Below are positions 1 to 9,400 of a stretch of DNA of 64,000 nt, piece by piece. The notes under the pieces are model-generated. The model saw only the letters and a list, made by a program, of their open reading frames with translations. It did not search any database and was not told where the DNA came from. The stretch lies in assembly GCA_965227905.1 (NCBI GenBank), contig OZ245780.1, forward strand, positions 992,001-1,056,000, read 5' to 3'. Both the position numbers and the translations under genes were made by a program. This DNA is from CBDDHT01 sp965227905 (lineage in GTDB: Bacteria; Pseudomonadota; Alphaproteobacteria; Rhizobiales; Methyloligellaceae). Each line of letters begins with the position of its first letter. Position 1 is the first letter of the stretch.

Positions 1-452
1 GGACATTGCCGACACTTGGAGGTGCCAAGCTGATCGAGGGTATGAAAACCCTCGAACAGGCACCACGAATGGTCGTTTATGGCGATGATGTCGCCGACAT
101 GCCACGCCGTGCGATGGCGGCCGGTGCAGCCGGATTCAGTCCGCGCAACGACAGCGTGGAAGATCTGCTCGACACATGCGAAGCGGTTGCCGCCGGTCAG
201 ATGGTGTTTCCGTTTCTCGACGTGGAAGACGTGGAGCGCGATCCTCTGGAGCAACTCTCCAAAGCTCAGCGCCGGATGCTGAAAGCCCTCTCGACAGGGA
301 AAACCAACCGCGAGCTCGCCGCCGAGCTCGATATTTCGACCAGCACCGTAAAGTTTCATCTCTCCAACCTTTACGACAGGCTGGCGGTGAAAAACCGGTC
401 ACAGGCAATCGCCTTCTTCTACTCCATCGACCGAAAATTCCAGGACCGGTAG
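1..452 (+). CDS. LuxR/FixJ-type response regulator, C-terminal part
   Basis: The gene is cut by the left edge; the frame is open from base 3 to the TAG at 450-452. The visible part is the second half of a receiver-like domain (the stretch AMAAGAAGFSPR resembles the alpha4-beta5 region of response regulators) followed by a LuxR-type helix-turn-helix (LSKAQRRMLKALSTGKTNRELAAEL is too long to quote in full; its core is TNRELAAELDISTSTVKFHL). Such proteins bind DNA after phosphorylation by a sensor kinase. The phosphoacceptor aspartate and the lysine site are not visible; the lysine position seems replaced (SPRNDS), so the receiver may be atypical. The partner kinase is outside the window. Confidence 0.8.
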   Translation, partial: TLPTLGGAKLIEGMKTLEQAPRMVVYGDDVADMPRRAMAAGAAGFSPRNDSVEDLLDTCEAVAAGQMVFPFLDVEDVERDPLEQLSKAQRRMLKALSTGKTNRELAAELDISTSTVKFHLSNLYDRLAVKNRSQAIAFFYSIDRKFQDR

Positions 453-620
453 GCCCGATCGATGATCAATCCAATCCATCAACCCGGCACAGGATTCCGC
501 TTGGAGGGACACAGTTTGAGGACTGGTACGCCGACCGGTGTCATTGCCCGATACGATCGGGCTATCCATGTGGAGACGGCCAAACAAGAAGCTCGGTCCA
601 TCCGGAGAACACACCCAATT

Positions 621-705
621 CGTCATTCCAGCGAAGGCCGGAATCCAGTGCGGCAGCAAAGAAGAACGCAAACAGCCCTGGATCCCAGCCTTCGCTGGGA
701 TGACG
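621..705. repeat. Dispersed imperfect inverted repeat (REP/MITE-like)
   Basis: Two 28-base arms at 621-648 and 678-705 are reverse complements with 25 of 28 positions matching, separated by 29 bases. The arm begins CGTCATTCCAGCGAAGG and ends ATCCAG, the well-known form of short palindromic elements scattered between genes in many proteobacteria. It sits in the 358-base gap between the response regulator and malyl-CoA lyase. Nothing else was recognised in this gap. Overlapping open frames here are chance products of the repeat. Confidence 0.8.
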
Positions 706-810
706 ATCATCGACACCTTGGAGAATGAATAGGACGTCGGCTTATACTATCAAACCAGAATAATAACATGCCAATCACGCAATACCACAAGCACAAGAGG
801 AACAGAACTG

Positions 811-1788
811 ATGAGTTTTTTCGAAGTCGAACAAGCACCGGCACGCCTCAACAGAAGCGAGCTTGCCGTTCCCGGAAGCCAGCCGCAATTGTTCGAGAAG
901 GCGGCACAATCCGATGTGGATGTCATCTTCCTGGATCTGGAGGATGCCGTCGCGCCGGATGAAAAAGAGCAGGCGCGGAAAAACATCATTCAGGGGCTGA
1001 ACGACATTGATTGGGGCTCCAAGGCCATGTCCGTCCGCATCAACGGCCTTGATACCCATTACATGTATCGCGACGTCGTCGACGTGGTCGAGCAGGCCGG
1101 CGAGCGGTTGGATCTCATCATGATCCCGAAAGTCGGCACCGCGTCCGATGTCTACGCAGTCGATATGATGGTGACCCAGATCGAGGATGCCAAGGGCTAT
1201 AAGAAGCGGATCGGATTCGAGCACATCATCGAGACGGCGCTCGGTATGGAGAATGTGGGCGCCATCGCCGCGGCCTCTAAACGAAACGAGAGCCTTCATT
1301 TCGGCGTTGCGGACTATGCAGCCTCGACCCGGGCCCGCACCACGAATATCGGCGGCGTCAACAAGGACTATTCAGTCCTCACCGACCCGGGCGAAGGCGA
1401 TGCCCGCGATGTGCATTGGGGCGACATGTGGCATTTTGCACTGAGCCGCATGGTTGTTGCCGCAAGGGCGAACGGCTTGCGCCCGATCGACGGCCCCTTT
1501 GGTGACTTTTCGGACGCAGACGGCTATGTGGCTGCCGCCAAGCGCGCCGCCGTTCTGGGCTGTGAGGGCAAGTGGGCAATTCACCCCTCTCAGATCGCGC
1601 TGGCAAACGAAGTGATGAGCCCGTCTGCGGAAGAGATCGAGCGTGCGAAGCGTATCCTGGCTGCGATGGCGGAAGCTGAGGCGGCCGGCAAAGGAGCTGT
1701 ATCATTGGATGGGCGGCTGATCGACTATGCTTCGATCCGCCAAGCCGAAGTGATGGTAGAGAAAGACAAGCAGGTCGCGGCAAGGTGA
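811..1788 (+). CDS. mcl1: L-malyl-CoA/beta-methylmalyl-CoA lyase
   Basis: Member of the HpcH/HpaI aldolase (citrate lyase beta) superfamily, cytosolic, 325 residues, which is the family length. It closely resembles the alphaproteobacterial Mcl1 type: PGSQPQLFEKAA near the N-terminus, DLEDAVAPDEK at 42-52, VRINGLDT at 75-82, IMIPKVG at 103-109 and a conserved GKWAIHPSQIALANEV stretch. By family analogy R76 binds the acyl-CoA carboxylate and E141 and D168 hold Mg2+. The enzyme cleaves beta-methylmalyl-CoA to glyoxylate and propionyl-CoA and malyl-CoA to glyoxylate and acetyl-CoA in the ethylmalonyl-CoA pathway. The ATG is preceded by a good AGAGGAA site. It appears monocistronic. Confidence 0.9.
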   Translation: MSFFEVEQAPARLNRSELAVPGSQPQLFEKAAQSDVDVIFLDLEDAVAPDEKEQARKNIIQGLNDIDWGSKAMSVRINGLDTHYMYRDVVDVVEQAGERLDLIMIPKVGTASDVYAVDMMVTQIEDAKGYKKRIGFEHIIETALGMENVGAIAAASKRNESLHFGVADYAASTRARTTNIGGVNKDYSVLTDPGEGDARDVHWGDMWHFALSRMVVAARANGLRPIDGPFGDFSDADGYVAAAKRAAVLGCEGKWAIHPSQIALANEVMSPSAEEIERAKRILAAMAEAEAAGKGAVSLDGRLIDYASIRQAEVMVEKDKQVAAR

Positions 1789-2183
1789 TGTTGCCGCAGT
1801 AACGAATTCCGATCTGAGGGGCGTGTTTTCGCTTTGCCGGAGCATCAATGCGGAAGCGCGTCCCACGCATTGGCGTAGCCATTATTCTGGAAACGATCGA
1901 GTTCTGAGTGCTGGCTGCCGAATAGTCGATTCTAGGCCTTTGAGGAGCAATTTTATGTGCTCTTTGGAAAGGTATCGGACGGACGGCTATTGCTCTTATG
2001 CTGCGAATACACTTTCGTAATTAAGCGAACTGTCAATTTAATACCTGCTTCGAGCAGGCCGATTTTTAAGACATTGGCCGAACGGCCCCCCCCTTCTGTG
2101 AATCCCCAATAGTCTCGAACGAATATCGACGGGGCAGCTGTAGGACAACGTCCTCTTCCCATTCTCCGGAAAATGTATTTTCT
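1789..2183. other. Intergenic region, nothing recognised
   Basis: 395 bases between malyl-CoA lyase and the DUF427-cyclase gene. It is richer in A+T than the flanking genes and has only short frames without plausible ribosome sites. No hairpin terminator with a T-run was found. It probably holds the promoter of the cyclase gene. Confidence 0.5.
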
Positions 2184-3782
2184 ATGGAGTATGATGGTGC
2201 ATCTGATCTCCAATCATCAGCAAAGCCGAGAGCAATGGATAGCCCCGCGACAAGCCAAAGCACGCGCTATGAAATCAGCGTCGAGTCGCTCTCGGGCCGG
2301 ATAACGGCGCACCGCAATGGGACGGTCTTGGCCTCCAGCGCAGAGGCCAAGGTGATGTACGAGACTCGGCTGCCACCAACGATCTACTTTCCAATCGAGG
2401 ATGTTGTTGTCGAGCTGAGCGAGAAGAGAAGGCTGCAGACCTTTTGCCCATTCAAGGGAACCGCAAGCTATCGCGACATCTGCTTGTCCGATGAGACATT
2501 GTCCAATGCTGTGTGGTCCTACGATGAGCCATTTCCAGAAAGCAGTGCCCTCAAAGGCTATGTTGGATTCATGCCGAACGCTGTCACGAACATCGATATC
2601 GGCGACAACAGTCTGAAGGCCGAAACGGGGGGCAATGTTTCAGGTCCGTTGGTCGACTGGCTGATGAGAGGTGCGGCAAGTCTTACATCCCCGGAGGCGT
2701 TTACAGCGGCGCTCAGCCACAAGCTCAGGGATAACGGGATTGCATTGACCCGGTTGAGCGTCCTGATCTGGTCGCTCCATCCGATGATCGCCGGCAAGAA
2801 CTTCATCTGGGAAAATGACACCGACGAGGTCACGACATACGCTCCTTCCTACGAAATCTACGACCACCCGAGTTTTATGAACAGCCCGATGCATCACGTC
2901 TCCGCTGGCCTGGGCGGTGTTCGTCAGAAACTGGAAGCGCAATCTCTACAGACAAGCTACCCGATCATTGATGATCTGCGGGCCAAGGGCGTAACCGACT
3001 ATGTCGCCATGCCGATCCCGTTCTCCGACGGTCAAATCAATGTTCTGACTCTGGCAACCGATCATCCCGACGGTTTCACAACAGCCGAGCTTGGTCTGAT
3101 CTTTGAGTGCTCTTCGGTCATCAGCCGGTTCTATGAAGTTTTCACGCAGCGTGAGAATGCCCAGGCGTTGCTGGAAACCTATGTGGGAAAGCGGTCCGGC
3201 GCCCGCGTGCTCGGCGGTGAAATCCGGCGCGGTACGGGGGACGAGATCGATGCGGCGATCTTGTTTTGCGACCTGCGCAATTCCACAAGATTGGCCGAAG
3301 CGCTGAGCCGCGACGACTATATGACGTTGCTGAACGATTTTTTCGATGTCACGTCGACGATTGTTCATGAGAATGAAGGCGAGGTCCTGAAATATATCGG
3401 AGACGCTGTCTTGGCCGTGTTTCCGGCCGGCGCCGACTATAGCGCTGCCTGTACCCAGGTTCTGGCTTCCGCACGCGAAATAGTGGTGAAACTCGGCGAG
3501 CAGACTGAAGGTGATCGTCCGGCGTTCGAATGCTCAATCGGCATTGCCTACGGGACCGTGACCTATGGCAATGTCGGATCGCACGAAAGGCTGGATTTCA
3601 CCGTGATCGGTCATGCCGCCAATGTCGCAGCGCGGCTTTGCGATTATGGGAAGAACGCTGGCCACAAGATTGTTGCCAGCAAGGAGGTCGTTTGCGCAGA
3701 CACAGCCAAGGTCGATCTCGGCCTTGTGACCCTTCGCAATGTCTCGGCAAAGACACATGTGTTCGCTATCGAGATGACGTAG
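2184..3782 (+). CDS. DUF427-adenylate cyclase fusion protein
   Basis: 532 residues in three parts. Residues about 28-100 match DUF427 (YFPIEDVVVEL followed by CPFKGTASY). A middle part, about 120-325, has no recognised motif and may be a GAF-like sensor. The C-terminus, about 355-530, is a class III nucleotide cyclase: the metal aspartates are D363 (ILFCDLRNST) and D407 (YIGDAVLAVF), and DFTVIGHAANVAARL at 471-485 is the substrate-binding segment. It should make cAMP from ATP in response to an unknown signal. There is no signal peptide or membrane segment, so it is cytosolic. ATG 2184 lacks a clear ribosome site; ATG 2235 (residue 18) is an alternative that leaves all domains intact. Confidence 0.85.
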   Translation: MEYDGASDLQSSAKPRAMDSPATSQSTRYEISVESLSGRITAHRNGTVLASSAEAKVMYETRLPPTIYFPIEDVVVELSEKRRLQTFCPFKGTASYRDICLSDETLSNAVWSYDEPFPESSALKGYVGFMPNAVTNIDIGDNSLKAETGGNVSGPLVDWLMRGAASLTSPEAFTAALSHKLRDNGIALTRLSVLIWSLHPMIAGKNFIWENDTDEVTTYAPSYEIYDHPSFMNSPMHHVSAGLGGVRQKLEAQSLQTSYPIIDDLRAKGVTDYVAMPIPFSDGQINVLTLATDHPDGFTTAELGLIFECSSVISRFYEVFTQRENAQALLETYVGKRSGARVLGGEIRRGTGDEIDAAILFCDLRNSTRLAEALSRDDYMTLLNDFFDVTSTIVHENEGEVLKYIGDAVLAVFPAGADYSAACTQVLASAREIVVKLGEQTEGDRPAFECSIGIAYGTVTYGNVGSHERLDFTVIGHAANVAARLCDYGKNAGHKIVASKEVVCADTAKVDLGLVTLRNVSAKTHVFAIEMT

Positions 3783-3919
3783 GGGTGGCTAGGCAGGTTT
3801 GATCATTTGCTGATCTAAGCGCGTCGGGTGGCAATGGCATGCTAGGGACGGGCTCTCCGGTCCGTTCCGTCAGAATCCGTGGTCAAATCGAAACCACAGT
3901 TAGAGCAAGTGTATCGGTA

Positions 3920-4828
3920 ATGGGACCTGCATCTTCGACATCTTTTGTCCGTCGACCGACGCCACTCTGCCGTTCATGGCTATTCGTCAGCGGAGCCGAT
4001 GAGCAGGCATTGGCCGATGCGCCGTTGAGCGGCGCGGATGTTCTCATCCAGGAACTCGAGGATTTCACGCCGCCGGCGTTGCGTTCGAAGGCGCGCGAGC
4101 TGTCGGCTGAAGCGCTGGCTTCCTGGAGGGCCGCAGGAGCGACGGTCGCCGTCCGGGTCAACCCGCTTGATGACGATGGTATGGCGGATCTGGAAGCCGT
4201 GATGCGCGGCAGACCGGATATCATTGCGCTGCCGAAAGTATCGGATCCAGCGCACATCGAGCGGCTTGCCACGACGGTCGCTGCACTTGAAGAAAGCTAC
4301 GGGCTTGCATCTGGATCAACAGAGCTGCTGCCGAATATCGAATCCGCGAGAGGTCTCGTGAATCTCGGCCAAATCGTTTCGGCCAGCCCGCGCGTGAAAT
4401 CGTGCTTGATGGCGTCGGAAGATATGGCGGCAGACCTTGGCGCCGTCCGGGAGCCGGACGGACTGGAACTTTCCTATGCCCGCCAGCGGTTCCTGCTGGA
4501 ATGCGTCGCAGCCGGGATCATGGCGATCGACTATCCATACACCTGGCACGACGATGAGGGTACCCGGCATGATACGCTCAATGCCCGGCGGCTCGGCTAC
4601 AAGGCCAAGAGTGCTGTTGCACACGCTCATTCGGGCATCATCAACGATGTCCTCACACCCTCGCCCGCAGAAGTGACCGAAGCCCGACGGATTGTCGCCG
4701 CATTCGACGCGGCTCAAGCAAGCGGACGGGGACGTGTCGAGCTTGACGGCAACCTTGTCGAAGTTCCGACCTATACAAATGCACAGCGACTATTGAAGCG
4801 CGCCGACGCGTTAGCGGCATTGACCTGA
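3920..4828 (+). CDS. HpcH/HpaI aldolase/citrate lyase beta (CitE-like) family protein
   Basis: 302 residues from the chosen ATG; the frame is open back to 3839 but the extra residues do not look like the family. Recognisable blocks are RSWLFVSGADEQAL, VAVRVNPL (R79), IALPKVSD, a Glu at 141 in LLPNIESARG and MASEDMAADLG, all typical of acyl-CoA lyases that cleave malyl- or citramalyl-CoA-type substrates. The first acidic motif is ELEDFTPP where Mcl1 has DLEDAVAP, so the substrate may differ. It is a distant paralogue of the malyl-CoA lyase 2 kb upstream, separated by the cyclase gene. The start is uncertain and the substrate unknown. Confidence 0.75.
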   Translation: MGPASSTSFVRRPTPLCRSWLFVSGADEQALADAPLSGADVLIQELEDFTPPALRSKARELSAEALASWRAAGATVAVRVNPLDDDGMADLEAVMRGRPDIIALPKVSDPAHIERLATTVAALEESYGLASGSTELLPNIESARGLVNLGQIVSASPRVKSCLMASEDMAADLGAVREPDGLELSYARQRFLLECVAAGIMAIDYPYTWHDDEGTRHDTLNARRLGYKAKSAVAHAHSGIINDVLTPSPAEVTEARRIVAAFDAAQASGRGRVELDGNLVEVPTYTNAQRLLKRADALAALT

Positions 4829-5432
4829 TAGCGGCAAGCACAGGTGATGTTGTTTGGCATTCGTTCTGTCGTATGGGTTCACCCCGAACGAGATGTGCCA
4901 ATAGCGTCTTTCGAGATTGAATTGCCGGACGCAGTCGCTTCGATCCCGCTGTGGTGAGTGAAAACCGCAGGGTGGTCATAAGCGGTCATGCGGTTGTTGA
5001 TTGGCAGCTTAGGGCTGCGAGTGCGGCTGCCTCCGGATTTCGTTTATCGAAACATTGCTGCAGAGAGCATTTCCAAACGCCCACTTTGGCTCTCTCAATC
5101 ACATGCGGATCACAACTTAGAGATATAATGACAATATCAATTGACATAATGGTCGATAAAAGAGCTTTTGATCGCTCCTAAGTGAACACCCCGTTGGAAT
5201 CGATCCAATTCCCGGATACTGCGCTGCTGCTCCGTTTGTTCATTCGATCGGATGCTCCAGCGATCTCAGTTTCGCATCGGAACTTTCGAGTTGGTAGCAA
5301 TGCTAAATATGTCAGCAGTTTATATAAATACCGACAAGCAGTGTTTGCTTGGCTGTGCGCGAATCGCGTGATTGGCAGCGTTCATCAGAAGTTCGATGTT
5401 GCAGAAAATTTCATAGATCGGAGGAAGGAGAA
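4829..5432. other. Intergenic region, nothing recognised
   Basis: 604 bases without a convincing gene. The short frames lack ribosome sites and family features. The part from about 5100 is A+T rich and probably carries the promoter of the cytochrome gene, which has a strong ribosome site at its end. Confidence 0.5.
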
Positions 5433-6233
5433 ATGATGAAAAGGATAATTGTGGCAAGCTTGGTGCTGGGCTTTGCGCACCCATCTCTTGCAGCAGACAT
5501 CGATGCCGGCAAGCAAACAGCCGCCAATGTGTGTGCCGCATGCCATGGCGCCAATGGCATCAGTGTGAAGCCGGAATGGCCGAACCTCGCGGGCCAGAAA
5601 TCGAAATATCTCATCAGTCAGTTGAAGGCATTCAAGTCGGGCAAGCGCAAGAACGTGCTCATGAATGCGATCGCGCCACAGCTCAGCGATACGGATATCG
5701 AAAATGTCGCCGCCTACTTTGCCAGTCTGACAGGCTCGACAGGTGATGCGGCGTCGGATGAGCTGGCCACCATGCTGAACACACATGTCACTTTCCCGAA
5801 AGACTACAAGTCAACATTCACGGCTTATGCGACCGTCAACCGTCCGAAGAAGAAGCAGGTCAGGTTCTTGTATGCCAACAAGGTGGCGCTGGATGCGGTA
5901 AAAAACGGCAAGGCGCTGCCGCATGGCTCGGAGATCGTGATGGAGGTTTATAAGGCGAAACTCGACGAGGCAAAAAACCCGATCAAAGGCAGCGACGGGT
6001 TCTATGAGAAGGGCAAGCTGGCATTTTATGGCGTGATGGCCAGCCAAGATGGTTGGGGGAAAGATATTCCCGACATTCTTCGCAACGGCGACTGGAACTA
6101 TGCCATCGTCAAGACCGACGGCAGCATTAAGAAGCGCAGCCAGGCCGACTGCTTCGCATGTCATAAGCCGCTCGATTCGGACAGCTACCTCTTCACTTTC
6201 GACAAGCTCAAGGCTTTTGCCGCCACGAAGTGA
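5433..6233 (+). CDS. Secreted cytochrome c-cytochrome P460 fusion
   Basis: 266 residues from ATG 5433, chosen because GGAGGAAGGAG lies just upstream and a signal peptide ends at about residue 21 (HPSLAAD). Residues 22-100 form a class I cytochrome c with a CAACH heme site at 34-38 and a possible axial Met at 77. Residues about 115-266 match the cytochrome P460 family, with the conserved YANKVAL region and a second heme site CFACH at 240-244 near the C-terminus. Cytochromes P460 are periplasmic c-hemes with a lysine cross-link that act on hydroxylamine or nitric oxide. The fused class I domain could carry the electrons away. Substrate and the cross-linking lysine are not proven. Confidence 0.85.
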   Translation: MMKRIIVASLVLGFAHPSLAADIDAGKQTAANVCAACHGANGISVKPEWPNLAGQKSKYLISQLKAFKSGKRKNVLMNAIAPQLSDTDIENVAAYFASLTGSTGDAASDELATMLNTHVTFPKDYKSTFTAYATVNRPKKKQVRFLYANKVALDAVKNGKALPHGSEIVMEVYKAKLDEAKNPIKGSDGFYEKGKLAFYGVMASQDGWGKDIPDILRNGDWNYAIVKTDGSIKKRSQADCFACHKPLDSDSYLFTFDKLKAFAATK

Positions 6234-6287
6234 GTGGGTCGACTCGTACCTTGGATCCACGAATGGAATTCAAGTGTAACTCCAAAC

Positions 6288-6324
6288 CTGTTTCAGGCCC
6301 CCGATACTTGGGGGGCTGAAACAG
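6288..6324. terminator. Hairpin between convergent genes
   Basis: Arms CTGTTTCAGGCCCCC (6288-6302) and GGGGGGCTGAAACAG (6310-6324) pair at 14 of 15 positions with a 7-base loop. It lies between the cytochrome gene and the convergent WD40-caspase gene and probably ends both transcripts, but there is no T-run on either side. Confidence 0.6.
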
Positions 6325-6402
6325 CGTGGTTATGGTCCCGGACGCGGCATCGTTTGAACTAGGCTGGCTGTATGCTGAATGCAGGAATTGCCCTCGCTGG
6401 TA

Positions 6403-9400
6403 TCACTGCGCGGCAAGCAGGTTTTCCTTTGAGACATAGCCGAGCTTCTTGCCGTTTCGGGCGACAAGTGCCCACCCCTGTTCGGTCTTGATAAGCGTAA
6501 TCATCGTCCCGGGTTTGAGAGTCCGGTTCGTCGGATCAAAGCGCCCGGCCTTTGTAAAGAGATCGGATGGTCTGATCACCATGTGTGTCGGCTTCGTTGG
6601 AATGGCCTGTATGTTTGCGCCAGGAGGCGCGGCCTTGGCGGTTTGCTTCACCAATGGGAAATTCGAGCCCGTGATGTTCATTTGGGGAACCTGGCGAAAT
6701 CCAAATGTGCGCGCGCTGATCTCCGGTACTTGGGCGTCGATATAGGACGCCAGCTCGGTCACCTCGATGAGCTTGTTTCTGTTGTCGTCGGCACGAGCCA
6801 GCGCCTGCAGTAGAGCGTAGGTGAAGACGCCGTGCCCGCGAAAGCCTTCGAGTGCCGGCGCGTCATCCGTTGCCGCGGAAAGGACCGTCCGGCCCATTGC
6901 CCGGGTCAGCTTATCCAAGGCTGCTACACGTTCCATGCCTCGGGACGCCACGCGTTGTCCGGTCAATGAGCCGCTTTCGCAGGTGTCGTAAATCAGCAGA
7001 GACTTTCGTGCCGGGATGTTTGCAAACCAACCTTGCCATCTCTCCTGGCCGATACCGCGCTTCGCGATGGAGTCGCCACCTTGATACCGAAAATCCTGCG
7101 GGATGAAATAATATTGCCCATCCACCGTTTTTCCATGACCGGCGATAAAGAAGACGAAGACATCGTCGGGCTGGATCTTTTTGGCCAATGCGCGAAACGT
7201 CTTGTCCAGGCCGTTGGCCGATACCTGCTTGTTGAGCAAACGAATGACATTGATTTTGGCATAAAGGCCCTTGCCGGCAATCGTCAGTGCCTCGCCGAGC
7301 GCCGTGGCGTCGGAGACCGCGTATTTCAGGCGTAGTCGGCTATCGAAATAGTCATCGACGCCTACGGTCAGCACATGCATCTGCGGCAATCCGGACTTGC
7401 GTTTGACGACCCGTCTGACCGTGACCGTTGCCTTTGTTGAAGCGATCTCATTGGCTGCGTTATAGGCAACGACCGAGATCTCGTTCCCGCCGGGTGCCAG
7501 CCGTAATGTTCGGCTCACAACTCTCGCCTTGCCGGTTTCCGAGGCCGGGACACGTTCTAATCCTCTGTCCTGAATGCCGAGCGTCACGCCGTTAACGCGC
7601 CATTCGATACGGCCGATACCGCCGCCGCGTCCAACGATCTCCGCATCGACGGAAACCTTCTCCTTATTGGTCGTGGTCCCATCGCCCGGTGAGCGAAATC
7701 TGACGACCGGAGCCGCTCCTTTGGCCAACAACTTGTCGAGATCGACACGGGCGGCAGCGTTCTTCACGGTTCCGCTCGGGTCACCCGCTAGCTTCTCGCG
7801 AACGAGGTCGGGCCGATAGAGCTGCTGGTAGAACTGGTCGATGGTGTAGGTTTGAAATCCGCGGACGACGATCAAATTTTTGACGCCTTGCTTTGACGAC
7901 GCAAAGAAGCCCTCGGGGGTGATCGCAACCCAGTCCTCGCCCTCGGTCACGAGTGTCAGCAACAATGCGCCATCATCCGTATTCCAGATCTTGACGATAC
8001 CGTCACCGCTCGCCGAGGCGATGCGCCTGCCATCTGGTGAATAGGCGAGCTGGTTAACATTGTAGCTATGGCCGGCCAGCGATCGGATCAGTTTACCGGT
8101 GCGGGCATCCCAGATCCTGACGGTCTTGTCCTTGCTTCCGGATGCCACGAACCGGCCGTCCGGCGAAAAGGTCAGCGCAAGGACGTCATCGTCATGCCAT
8201 TTTCCGCCCCAAGGAGAAGAGCCGCCAAAGTCAAATAGCTTCTTTCCGGATTCGACATCCCAAAGCTCGACAGCCCAGCTGCCGCCGGTGACAAGGCGTT
8301 TCCCATCGTGCGAAAAGGCGGGCGCTTTGACAAAACTGGCATGGGCCTTACCGGTCCAGATCTCCCGGCCTGACTTGGCGTCAATGAGTGAAAGCCGTCC
8401 CTCACTGCCGCTGCCGAATACAATCTTCGATCCGTCGGGTGTAAACGCTACCGATCGGAACTCGCCGGATACCTTTGTAAGTTCCCGCGTCAGTTTTCCG
8501 GAGGCGGAATTCCAGATCTTCAGAGCGGACACTTCCCTCCATGGATCGGGTATGAACTTGTAGTCGCTTGCGGCAATCTGCTTGCCATCAGGCGAGAAAG
8601 CGAGTGGGAGGCCAGAGTCGCCCTGCAGCTCGGTTTTGACTTTTCCCGATCTGATGTCCCTGATCAGAACCTGGAATTTGGCGTTGCTCTCGCGAGAAGG
8701 CCTGGAGGCGACATGTGCGCCATCCGGCGCGTGCGCCCAGACAAACTCGATGTCCGTTGCATATTGAAGTTGCCCGGTCGCAGTGTCCCAGCTTCTCGGG
8801 CCGGCGATCAATTGCTTGCCGTCCTTTGAGAACATCACAGGCGTGTCACGATAGTGCTGCCCCTTGAAGGATCGTATCTTCTCGCCGGTTTCCATGTCCC
8901 AAACGACAATTTGCTTGACGCCACCGGTCGCGAGCCGGGATCCGTCTGGCGAAAATGCGGCGGCATATACGGCATCGTGGGGCAGACTTCGCAGCAACTT
9001 CGGTTTCGCGGCATCCCATATATCGAGGCCGCCTTCCGCGTTGCCGACAGCAATGTACTTGCCGTTAGGGGCGAAAACAGCAACGCCGGCGCTGTCGCCA
9101 TTCGAGGCGAACTCGCGTATCAATTCACCGTTGTCCGTGTTCCAAAGCTTCGCCTTGTCGGGACTGCCGCTCTTGAAATAGCCCGCCGTGACGATCCGCC
9201 TTCCGTCCGCTGAGAAGGAAACACTCTGAACGCCTTCCTTGTGAATTTTCTTCTTCAACCAGAGCTGTTTGCCGCTCGCGGCGTCCCAGAGCGCAAGTTC
9301 GCCGCCGAAATAACCTGACACAATGAAAGAGCCGTCTGGTGAAAAGGCCAACGAAGTCGCAAATTCCACTTTATTGTCGAATCCTTGTACGACTTCGCCG

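Noticed and set aside
399..732. Several overlapping short frames in the first intergenic gap
   Set aside because: They are translations of the palindromic repeat, whose arms give similar peptides on both strands.
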